DNA from: Haladaptatus sp. DYF46
Lineage (GTDB): Archaea > Halobacteriota > Halobacteria > Halobacteriales > Haladaptataceae
Length of the DNA: 64,000 bases
Reading direction: 5' to 3'
NCBI RefSeq assembly: GCF_021083305.1
Contig: NZ_JAJFAY010000007.1
Coordinates: 208,370-272,369 of the forward strand
The translations under genes and the position numbers were made by a program. Below the pieces are notes generated by a model. That model saw only the letters and a program-made list of their open reading frames with translations, was not told the DNA's origin and did not search any database. Shown piece by piece: positions 29,138-37,800 of the stretch. Numbering within the stretch: the first letter of the stretch is position 1; every line of letters begins with the position of its first letter.

Positions 29138-29147
29138 TTTATATATC
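29138..29147 (+). promoter_or_regulatory. TATA box of orc1/cdc6
   Basis: TTTATATATC is centred about 34 bases before the ATG at 29176 and only about 7 before the ATG at 29149, which supports the later start. Confidence 0.5.
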
Positions 29148-29175
29148 CATGATTCGTGTTCTCAATGAACAATCA

Positions 29176-30390
29176 ATGGGGCTGAAAAACTTCACTCGTG
29201 ATGACTCAATTTTCGCCAACGAGGCCGTTCTCCGTGATAGTTATCGGCCTGAAAGGCTCGTCGAACGTGACAAAGAGTTATCTGAATATCAGGAAGCGCT
29301 GCGTCCCGTCATTAACGCTGCCCCTCCGAAAAATATTTTCTTGTACGGTCAGACGGGAGTGGGAAAGACACTCGCTACACGTTTAGTACTGAAGCAGCTT
29401 TTGAACGACCAGTGTAGATATGATGATCTCAGTATCGAGGTAATCAATCTGAATTGTAAATCCGCATCGAGTAGCTATCAAGTCTCCGTCGATCTTGTAA
29501 ACCAATTCAGAAACACTTGTTCAAAGATTCCATCGACTGGGTACGCCGGTAGTCAGGTTTATCAAATGCTCTGGAATCATGTGGACGACTTGGATGCTAC
29601 CCACCTGCTCGTAGTATTGGACGAGATCGATTCGATTGGAAACGATGATGATATCTTGTACGAACTGCCCCGAGCAAACGACAATGAGAAAATCAGCGAT
29701 ACGTTGGTTGGTGTGATCGGCATATCGAATGACTTCACCTTCCGCGATAATCTTAGCGCACGTGTCAAAGATAGCCTTTGTGATGAAGAGATCCATTTTC
29801 CACCCTATAATGCAAATCAACTTCGCAACATCCTCGAACGACGCGCTGAACATGCTTTTCGCGATGGCGTTCTGTCTAGCGATTCGATTCCCCTGTGTTC
29901 CGCATTTTCAGCACAAGAGTCCGGGAGTGCAAGACAGGCGTTAAAATTGTTGTACAAGGCTGGGGATCTGGCACGGACGAGAAATGACCCGGAGATCGCT
30001 GAAGATCACGTTCGAAATGCTCGTGATACGATTGAAAAGGGGAAAATCCAGGAGGAACTCAAATCACTACCGACCCAAAGCCAGTTGACACTGTTTAGTC
30101 TACTCCAATTGGAGGCGGAAGGCAGAGCTCCCTGTAAGAGGTCCGAAATTTATCAACGATATCAGACAGTAGCCGACCAAACCAATACCGACATCGTTTC
30201 GGACAGGACGATTCACAATCGAATCGGTCAACTGCGGTTGAAGGGGTTCATTCAACATGATGAGAGAAACGATGGTATTCACGGCGGTAGCTACTACTTA
30301 TATCGGCTCGACATACGGGAAGAGATCATCCGAAGCGCTTTGAAAAAAAGCGAATCTCGAGTGTCCGATCTTCTCTATATCAGTTCGTGA
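29176..30390 (+). CDS. Orc1/Cdc6-family replication initiator
   Basis: About 404 residues from ATG 29176 (MGLKNFTRDDSIFANEAVL); an upstream in-frame ATG at 29149 is too close to the TATA box. The AAA+ domain shows Walker A GQTGVGKT, Walker B VVLDEID, and sensor regions GISNDFTFRDNLSARVKDSL and SARQALKLL. The C-terminal part (about 300-404) is a winged-helix domain expected to bind origin repeats. Haloarchaea carry many paralogues, some attached to megaplasmids or integrated elements. The repeats just upstream suggest a local origin; whether it fires cannot be told from sequence. Confidence 0.92.
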   Translation: MGLKNFTRDDSIFANEAVLRDSYRPERLVERDKELSEYQEALRPVINAAPPKNIFLYGQTGVGKTLATRLVLKQLLNDQCRYDDLSIEVINLNCKSASSSYQVSVDLVNQFRNTCSKIPSTGYAGSQVYQMLWNHVDDLDATHLLVVLDEIDSIGNDDDILYELPRANDNEKISDTLVGVIGISNDFTFRDNLSARVKDSLCDEEIHFPPYNANQLRNILERRAEHAFRDGVLSSDSIPLCSAFSAQESGSARQALKLLYKAGDLARTRNDPEIAEDHVRNARDTIEKGKIQEELKSLPTQSQLTLFSLLQLEAEGRAPCKRSEIYQRYQTVADQTNTDIVSDRTIHNRIGQLRLKGFIQHDERNDGIHGGSYYLYRLDIREEIIRSALKKSESRVSDLLYISS

Positions 30391-30464
30391 TTTTCATTCC
30401 GTACTATGTTGACATGCGTCGTGGCCACAACTCTCATTAATCAGCTTATATATAGTACTGAGTG

Positions 30465-30665
30465 ATGGATGAAATAACAAAGCAGGAAATATTTCCGAGA
30501 AAGGGTGAAAGGGAGTATGCTTCCACACGTATTCTGCTCACCAACAGAACAGGGACTTGTGCTAATTGTGGTGTAGAGATTGAGCTCAATCAACCGCACA
30601 AACACGTATCATATGTCTCTTGGACGGAAAATGACGACACCGTATTTGAAGAGGCCGTGTTGTGA
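30465..30665 (+). CDS. Small protein with a CxxC motif, unknown function
   Basis: The 66-residue protein starts at ATG 30465 (the frame also opens with GTG one codon earlier), a short distance after a TTATATATA box at 30447-30455. It has one cysteine pair (CANCG) and a histidine-rich stretch (PHKHVSYVSW), as in small zinc-ribbon-like haloarchaeal proteins. It is not recognised beyond that. Confidence 0.55.
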   Translation: MDEITKQEIFPRKGEREYASTRILLTNRTGTCANCGVEIELNQPHKHVSYVSWTENDDTVFEEAVL

Positions 30666-30770
30666 AATTCCAATTGCTTGTCAGGCTTTGGCCATCGAGG
30701 ATGACGGGGGTCCCCTCTTCTAGTTGTTGGTGACAGATTTAATATTCACGGTTGTGTAGAGCAAAGTAAC

Positions 30771-31361
30771 ATGAAGAACCTCTTTGATTCGCTTGCTGTA
30801 TCCAGATCATTTTTCGAATCGTTCGGGGGGCCCGGTCTATTTGCTGTAGCGTTTTTAGAATTTTTTCTGCTTCCAATTCCACCGGATTTCGTTCTCATTC
30901 CTCTGACTGCCGCAAACTCTGACTTAGCGATACTATATGTCGTATTGGCAACGTCCGGCTCCGTGTTTGCTGGATTAATCGGGTACGGCATCGGCCGAAA
31001 TGGAGGACGTCCAGCCCTCAATTCACGCTTTGCTGGTCAACGGGCAGACCGGATCGAGGGGTATTTCTGTCAATATGGATCTGTCGTTGTCGCTATTGGA
31101 GCGTTCACTCCGATTCCGGAAGGGTACGAACTAATCTCGATCGGGTCCGGGGTGTTCGGTCTCGACCCACGAACTTACTTTGTAGCGTCAGTCATCGGTC
31201 GAGGTGGTCGCTACTCGATCGAGGCCTTACTGGTGCTGTTGTTCGGCGACGTGATTCGGACTGCTACGGAAAATGAAATATACCTGATTGTCGGGGGAAT
31301 CGCTTTGATTATCATGGTTGCATACTTTCTCCGAATTCGGCTGCAATCGAGTCATCTGTGA
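30771..31361 (+). CDS. DedA/YqaA-type VTT-domain membrane protein
   Basis: The 196-residue protein has about five membrane segments and VTT/SNARE-associated-type motifs: an early FLEFFLLPIPPDFVLIPL, then GYGIGRNGGRPAL and GAFTPIPEGYELISIGSG, with a Gly/Arg-rich stretch GRGGRYSIEALL. Family members are proposed lipid or undecaprenyl-phosphate transporters and affect membrane homeostasis. It is a single gene; the neighbours do not indicate a pathway. Confidence 0.82.
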   Translation: MKNLFDSLAVSRSFFESFGGPGLFAVAFLEFFLLPIPPDFVLIPLTAANSDLAILYVVLATSGSVFAGLIGYGIGRNGGRPALNSRFAGQRADRIEGYFCQYGSVVVAIGAFTPIPEGYELISIGSGVFGLDPRTYFVASVIGRGGRYSIEALLVLLFGDVIRTATENEIYLIVGGIALIIMVAYFLRIRLQSSHL

Positions 31362-31442
31362 TTTAAGCGTAGAAACTCCATCCAGATTAATACGGAAAGA
31401 CGACCGCTCGTTACGGTTGTGTACTGCTTGCTCGTGTTCTAT

Positions 31443-31577
31443 CTATGTTTCTTCGTGTCCATTGACGGTTTTACCGCTCATTGAGTCCTTGGCAGCGAAT
31501 TCATCGGCTGCAAGGCCCATCTTTCGGGCCCGTAAAGAAGATCCCGTCGGAATCACTCCTGTATTGCTGGCCCACAT
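31443..31577 (-). CDS. Possible 44-residue protein
   Basis: A short open frame on the minus strand starts at ATG 31577 and ends with TAG at 31443-31445. It encodes an amphipathic stretch with GVIPTGSSLRARKMG, AADEFAAKDS and a polar end. Its composition looks like a real haloarchaeal small protein, but I do not recognise a family and see no clear promoter. Confidence 0.3.
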   Translation of the reverse strand: MWASNTGVIPTGSSLRARKMGLAADEFAAKDSMSGKTVNGHEET

Positions 31578-31770
31578 GGATTCGCGAGCAACGAGTACAG
31601 TAATGGCCCGATGGAATTTGCACCTCTAGTGTTACTTACCTATTCTGAAGGGTGACAGAGGGGGTTCAACAGCGGAATCTACAGCCAGGTGCTTTCCGGG
31701 AACCGACCTACGACAAAACAGATTCAAAAACGCACGATTACAATGACTTACTCGCGCAGGATGAATTCAC

Positions 31771-32034
31771 TTATTTACTCAGCTTGGACGCAACGACAGT
31801 TTTGTCAGGATGGATTGTAACTTTGTGGTCCGCATACTCGAACGTAACCTCCTGTCGACCGTGTTCATATAGGTCTTCGAGTGCATCGGGGTCGATTGCC
31901 TCGTAGAGGGTAGTCTCCGGCTTCGTACCATTGCCTTTGGTTACTGCCGTTACTACGGCAGAGATGACCGACGATGCTTCTTCTGGCGTAATCCGTGTGG
32001 GGGTCTCTATGTGCTCGGGTGGCGAGTTGTGCAT
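31771..32034 (-). CDS. HalOD1-domain protein
   Basis: An 87-residue protein from ATG 32034 (the frame extends to a GTG at 32040). A minus-strand TATA-like TTATAA at about 32056-32061 lies roughly 25 bases upstream. The sequence has the halobacterial output domain 1 pattern: SVISAVVTAVTK, ETTLYEAIDPDALEDLYEHG, VTFEYADHKVTIHPDKTV. HalOD1 proteins are small haloarchaeal domains linked to signalling receivers; this one stands alone. Function unknown. Confidence 0.8.
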   Translation of the reverse strand: MHNSPPEHIETPTRITPEEASSVISAVVTAVTKGNGTKPETTLYEAIDPDALEDLYEHGRQEVTFEYADHKVTIHPDKTVVASKLSK

Positions 32035-32040
32035 ACACAC

Positions 32041-32468
32041 GGGAAGGATAGAGCATTATAAGGGGTTTTGGATGTTGAATGTTAACATATATTTATCCCG
32101 CCCTGTAAATGTCATCTGATGAATGTCTCTAACTCGTGCATTTAATCCACAGGCAAGACTCTATAAGATCGGTTAATCCCACTTTTTAGACAACCTCGCC
32201 GCGTACTACGAAAAGCTAGCGTTCTCTCACTGTCTCGAAGTTCTCATTCTGACATTCCATATCGATAAGCAATCCACCGCAGAACTAATCAGTACTCTCC
32301 CTGCTTAAATTGCTCTCACTGAAGGGAGTAAACGTCGGTCTCGGGGGGTCACTTGATCGCTATACGTTTGGGCTGTGGTTATTTTGACTCTGCCTCAAGA
32401 TTTAAATAGTTCGGTTAATAATGAGATTATAGAACCATGAGAATAATCAACATCGATAAGTTTAGAAT
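32041..32468. other. Intergenic, no gene seen
   Basis: About 430 bases between the HalOD1 gene start and the multicopper oxidase promoter. They contain AT-rich promoter sequence for both sides and no protein-like frame. Confidence 0.4.
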
Positions 32469-32501
32469 ATTTAATTATTTACTAGGTATCCTTTGTAGGA
32501 G
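32469..32501 (+). promoter_or_regulatory. TATA box and Shine-Dalgarno of the multicopper oxidase gene
   Basis: TTTAATTATTTA at 32469-32480 is a TATA-like box. AGGAG at 32497-32501 lies nine bases before the ATG at 32511. A visible Shine-Dalgarno is uncommon among the leaderless genes of this window. Confidence 0.55.
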
Positions 32502-32510
32502 TGATTAAAT

Positions 32511-34349
32511 ATGAAAAAACTATCCCGGCGTAAACTACTCCAAGCGGGTGCTTCACTCGGCATTGCGGGGGCGATTCCACAAACGATGAGCACGGTGGCT
32601 GCGGAATCATCACCCACCCTCGAAAAATTCGTTCAACCATTACCGACCTTGGAGGAACGCGAATCCGATGGGACACGAGATGGCGTTGATGCCTACGATA
32701 TCCCGGTAAAGGAGTTCACACAAAACCTTCACCCAGACCTGCCAGACACCACACTCTGGGGATTCGATGGCGTATATCCTGGCCCTCTAATCACTGCAGA
32801 ACGCGGAGAACCGATGCAGGTTCGCTTCGATAACAGTTTCCTCCCGGATACACATTTGTTGGAAGTCGATGAGCGAATCGGTGGAACGACCCCCGAGAAT
32901 TATCACTATGAGGGATTCGATGGTCCGGTTCCCGAGGTGAGGACCGTGACTCATTTCCACGGCCTCGAAATCGAACCTGAAAGCGATGGTCAGGCAGATA
33001 TGTGGACGTCTCCTGGTGGGGCTGAGGGGCCAAGATTCAGCAAGGAATGGCAGGAACTCCCGATGGAACAGGCCAGACTAACGTCGACATATCACGATCA
33101 CACGGTCGGGATTACACGTCTCAACGCCTATGTCGGACTTCTTGGTTTGTATCAGATCACTAGTCAAGCCGAACGGGATCTCAACCTCCCAAGTGGTGAG
33201 TACGATATCCCCATGTTGATTCAGGATCGATCGTTCAATGATGATGGGTCGCTAAAGTATCTCGATTCGTGGGCGTCGTCGTTCCTCGGTGATACGGCCG
33301 TCGTGAACGGAGCGGTATGGCCCTCCCTTGAGGTAGAACCACGTCGATACCGGTTCCGACTTGCTAACGGGGCGAACCATCGGGCGTTCGATCTCAAACT
33401 TCAGAGTGAGTCCGGTTCGGGTACACCGATGCTCTATCAGTTTGCTCCTGATCACGGATATCTCGATTCGGTCGTATCCATCGGACCGGGCGGTGACCTC
33501 GACTCGCTTCGAATCGCTACGTTCGAGCGTGCTGAAGTAATCGTCGATTTTACCGATTATGCTGGACAAACGTTTACCGTCACTAACGAGGCACAGATGG
33601 GGGGTGGCCTCGAAGAAATCTTGCAGATCGAAGTGTCTGATCCGGATACGGCACCCGAAGACCCTAGTACGGCACCATCCGATCTAAATCTCCCATCAGT
33701 CGGTCCGACGTTCGACGAAGACGACGTGGTCGAGACTCGAAATATGGATCTGGGGCTCGAAATTAAGGGTGATCTGCCTACCTACACGCTGAACGGATAT
33801 ACAATGTGGGACGATGGGTCGATGGTCTACCCACAACTTGGATCGACCGAGATTTGGGAATTCCAGAACCACACGAGCGGCACACACCCGATGCATATGC
33901 ATCTTGTTAAGTTCAAGGTGATCGGCCGTGGACCGGATGGGACTGACGACCCACTTCCGAACGAACGTGGTCACAAGGACGTTGTTCGCGTCAAGCCTGA
34001 TGAGAAGGTGCGAGTCCTCACACGATTTGATGGGTATACCGGGCAGTATCCTTGGCACTGCCACATGCTTGAGCACGAGGATAACAAGATGATGATCTGC
34101 TTTGTTGTGCAGGACGGGGAAGAAGAGGGTCCTGACCCAGTCGTCGGGGATAAATCACCGACAGACCCGGATGAAGATGGTCTGTACGAAGATATCGATG
34201 GTGATGGGAGTGAAACCTACGACGATGTTGTCGATCTCTTTGAGAACTACGATGATCCGGCCGTCCAGAACAATCCTGCCGCCTATGATTTCAACGACAA
34301 CGACCGACTCGATTTCGACGATATCGTAGAGTTATTCAAAGAGATGTAA
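32511..34349 (+). CDS. Tat-exported multicopper oxidase with C-terminal dockerin
   Basis: The 612-residue protein starts with a Tat signal (SRRKLLQAGASLGIAG). It is a three-cupredoxin-domain CotA/bilirubin-oxidase-like enzyme with all four copper motifs: HFHGLE and TYHDHT in the first domain, and HPMHMH plus YPWHCHMLEHEDNKMM in the last, supplying type 1, 2 and 3 copper ligands. After about residue 540 a linker leads to a dockerin with DIDGDGSETYDD and DFNDNDRLDFDD. Such oxidases couple one-electron oxidation of phenols, metals or redox partners to reduction of oxygen to water. The dockerin places it in the same proposed complex as the sugar dehydrogenases, where it could act as terminal electron acceptor. 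The substrate is unknown; the enzyme class is secure. Confidence 0.93.
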   Translation: MKKLSRRKLLQAGASLGIAGAIPQTMSTVAAESSPTLEKFVQPLPTLEERESDGTRDGVDAYDIPVKEFTQNLHPDLPDTTLWGFDGVYPGPLITAERGEPMQVRFDNSFLPDTHLLEVDERIGGTTPENYHYEGFDGPVPEVRTVTHFHGLEIEPESDGQADMWTSPGGAEGPRFSKEWQELPMEQARLTSTYHDHTVGITRLNAYVGLLGLYQITSQAERDLNLPSGEYDIPMLIQDRSFNDDGSLKYLDSWASSFLGDTAVVNGAVWPSLEVEPRRYRFRLANGANHRAFDLKLQSESGSGTPMLYQFAPDHGYLDSVVSIGPGGDLDSLRIATFERAEVIVDFTDYAGQTFTVTNEAQMGGGLEEILQIEVSDPDTAPEDPSTAPSDLNLPSVGPTFDEDDVVETRNMDLGLEIKGDLPTYTLNGYTMWDDGSMVYPQLGSTEIWEFQNHTSGTHPMHMHLVKFKVIGRGPDGTDDPLPNERGHKDVVRVKPDEKVRVLTRFDGYTGQYPWHCHMLEHEDNKMMICFVVQDGEEEGPDPVVGDKSPTDPDEDGLYEDIDGDGSETYDDVVDLFENYDDPAVQNNPAAYDFNDNDRLDFDDIVELFKEM

Positions 34350-34856
34350 AAGCCACCCAGCATTCGACTGCAGCGTCTTTCGGGAAACACGAAACCTGTT
34401 CTTCCAAGAAAACGAATCCATTACGAACCGATTTGAGAACCATTCACGATTTTATCGACGCGGTTTTTGAGCACTGTTCTCATTACTGTATTCGAGAGAC
34501 GCTCCCTACCTATTGAATCTCGATTTTCAATATCTATCGAGTAGACTCGGTTACATCCTTTTGAGTAGCATCGATGTAACTCTGGTCGCGGGAATAGCAG
34601 ACCACGGTCTGGATGTCGGAATATTCCATAGACATGGAACTGGGCTACGTTACGAAAACATAACGCTAGAACAGTAACAGTCGGCGCTAACCCGTGGTGA
34701 CCATGCATAGAGTTTCGCTGAAGATGAGACCACCGACCAAAAGAACGGCTATAGAACGAAGCAACACTTTGTCACCCTCGGTACCCAGAACGAGAAAGTA
34801 AAGGGACGTCTTTTTACATCCCTGAATTTACAGCGAGCGTCAAACAGGGTGGGAGA
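34350..34856. other. Convergent intergenic region
   Basis: About 500 bases lie between two convergent dockerin-protein genes. A minus-strand open frame at 34421-34708 has Arg/His/Cys-rich composition unlike haloarchaeal proteins, and is not called. No RNA or repeat is seen. Confidence 0.4.
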
Positions 34857-37800
34857 TTAGAGAGAGCGGAAGAGTTCGACGAGGTCGTCAAAGTCAAGCC
34901 GGTCGTTGTCGTTGAAGTCGTACGCGTCGGGATTGTTCTGTACGGAGTCATCGTCGAAGTGGTCGAAGAAATCGACCACGTCGTCGTACTCGGTCTCGCC
35001 GTCTCCGTCGATATCTTCATACTTTCCGTCGCCATTGGGGTCGGTTGGCTTCGAATCGCCAACAACCGCGGGAGGCTGACTGCCACCGGTACTACCGTCG
35101 TACTGGTAGAGACCGTAAATCTCGACCTGCGAGAGTGCCCGGGTGTAGAGGCGCACGTCGGCGAGCATCCCGCTGAGCCAGTCCTTGGTGCCGGATTTCG
35201 ATGCGATAGCGAGATCGACGGTCGACGAGGATGACTCACTGGCACCTTCCGAGGAGGCTGCCGGAGTTCCGTCGATGTAAATCTCCGAGACACTCTCGCT
35301 GGGTGCGTGTCGATAGACCAAGTGGTGCCACTCGCCGTCGGCGATTCCCGCTTCTGTAGCGAATGCGCCATTGCTGGAATCGTCATCGGGGTCGAACCGC
35401 GGATGGGAACCCTCCGAATCGAAACCAGCCCACATCGATTCGTTCTTGCCGACGGTTGCGGCGTAATAGCCGGCATTGTCCGTGTTGATCCAGGTGGAGA
35501 TGGTGTAGGCCGCCGGGTCGAGCGCATCGGCGTCCGGAATGACGACGGTACCATCGCTACCATTGAATTCCGCGGCGTCGCCGGGGATATCTGGTGTGTC
35601 AATACCGGTGGAGACACCGCCAGTGATCGTTCCGTTGTGGTCGTTACCGGTTGCGTCAATGACGGTATCGCCGTCAACGTTGTCCGCACCGAACTGCCAT
35701 TGACCGACCAGACCTTCTGTGGGTTCCTCCACGTCCGCTTCGGTGATTTCGAATCCGCTCATCTTCGAGTTTTCTACCGGATCACTCATCGTGATCGAGA
35801 GCGAACCGTCGCTGACGGCGACGTTTTCGACGGTCTTGGTGTAGGCAGTTGCGAAGCCGACTTCCTCTCGGAGGTTTAGCTCGTTGATCACTTGCTCACC
35901 TTCGACCGAGACGTTAAACACGCGCTGTTGACCGTTCGGATCATCGAACGCGAATTCCGCGAAGTGAAGCGTCACGTCGTAAACCCCGTCTTCGAGGCCG
36001 ACCTCGTACGAGAGGTTTTCACCCCATTCTTCGCTCTGGTAGAGCGCATCATTTTCGGTCCCCTCGATCTCGAGATCCGGCTCCCCGGTCGGGCTGCTAT
36101 TCCCTTCGTTAGAAACCTGGACGCTGGGTGATTCGGCGACGAATTCGAGGCCATCGATGGTGACCGTCCCATCGATCGTCTCCCCTCCAGCATCGTAGCC
36201 GAAGGGGACCGAAACGGGTTCAAGGTCGGGACCGCCATCGTCCACTTCCCCAGTAGTGATGTAGTCCAATCCGCCATATTTGAGGAGATAGAGACCGCCC
36301 TGTTGACCTGTATGTAACATCATGGGAGTGCCACCATCCGTGGGGAATGGATCGATACGGCTAACTGATCCGTCTTCGGCGTAGGTGACGGTCTTGAACC
36401 ATCCGCGCCGTTCCATGATGATGTGTTTGTCGTCGTAGTACCCGGGCAAGGCGATCGAGGGATCGAAGTCATCTTTGTACTGATAGACCTCGCCGATCAT
36501 GGGCGATCCACCCGTTGGTGGATCTGTGCCTTCGATGGGATACGGAATCTCGTCCGGGACGTTATCATCGGCGTACTCCGGAACGTTGTCGATGAGTTCA
36601 TCCCACGAGTAGGGATTGGTGATAGTCGCTGGTTGGGCCGGTGGGAGTTCAGTGAGTCCGTCGTTGTTGGGCGAGTCGTTGACCGGGTTATCCGGATCGA
36701 ACGGATCACCGGTTTCGCCCGTGGCAAAGTCGTAGTCACGGTAGGGAACGTTCATCCCGGTGAAATATGGCCAGCCATAGAACCCAGGCTCGTTCACCCG
36801 CACGAATTCGGTGAGTCCAGGCGGTCCTCGCTGGGGATCCCAACTACCTGCGTCGGGGCCATAGTCGGCAATGAAGGGATCTCCGGTTTCCTCGTCGACG
36901 GTGAGCGTAAACGGATTCCGGAAGCCCATCGCGTATATCTCGGCTTTAACCTTGTTGTTCGCGTGCGCATCTGCGTACTCGTCACCGGTGAAGAGGTTGC
37001 CATCGGGGACTGTGTAGCCACCGTCGTCCTTGGGCGTGATCCGAAGCAAACTCCCACGGAGGTCGTTCGTGTTGCCTGACGTGCGCTGTGCGTCGAAGAA
37101 TCGTCGACCATCTCGCTCGTCTATCGGCGTATATGCACTCGACTCGAACGGGTCAGTATCGTCTCCTGTAGTGATCAGGAGGTTCCCCTCCAGATCGAAG
37201 GCGAGCGCACCGCCGACGTGACAACAGCGCTCACGTTGGACAGGGATCCGAATGATCTCAGTTTCGGAGGTCGGGTCAATCGTATCGCCGTCGACGGTGA
37301 AGCGTGAGACGACGTTGTATGGGTCGACGAGAGACTCACCTGGTGCCTCTTTGTAGGTATCGAGCGATTCGAGTTCTTCTTGATTATCGGCGAGTTCGTG
37401 GTTCGAGGGTGAGTAGAAGAAGTAAACCCAACCGTTTTCCTCGAAGTTCGGGTCGAAGACGATGCCTTGACCGCCATCCTCGATACCACCGTGGACTTCC
37501 TTTTCGAGAGCGATGGTAGTCTCGCCGCTATCGGGATGATAGACCCCTATCTTTGCCGTTCCAGTCGGCTCGGGGGGATATCGGGGGTCGCCGCCTTCGG
37601 AGTTCGTAAAGCCTCTCCCTCGGGTCGTGTAGAAGACTCGCCCGTCTGGCGCAACATCAAGTTTCATCCCGTTGCTTAGCGAGGCCACCTGATTTCTGTT
37701 GAGGGTGACTGACGGAGGAGAACCATCGGATTCGGGTTCTGGGTAGACGGGGACCTTGAAATCGACAGTTTTGAACCCGTCACCAACCGAGTAGGTAGTC

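Noticed and set aside
31318..31629. A 103-codon plus-strand frame after the DedA-like gene
   Set aside because: Composition unlike haloarchaeal proteins and it overlaps the end of the DedA-like gene; the short minus-strand frame at 31443-31577 looks more natural, though weak.
34421..34708. A 95-codon minus-strand frame between two convergent genes
   Set aside because: Cys/Arg/His-rich composition, no promoter and no family; not supported as a gene.
34814..35689. A 291-codon Thr/Ser-rich minus-strand frame at the end of the 1.35-k-residue gene
   Set aside because: It is the +1 shadow of the dockerin/LamG region; the Thr/Ser richness comes from frame-shifted Asp codons.
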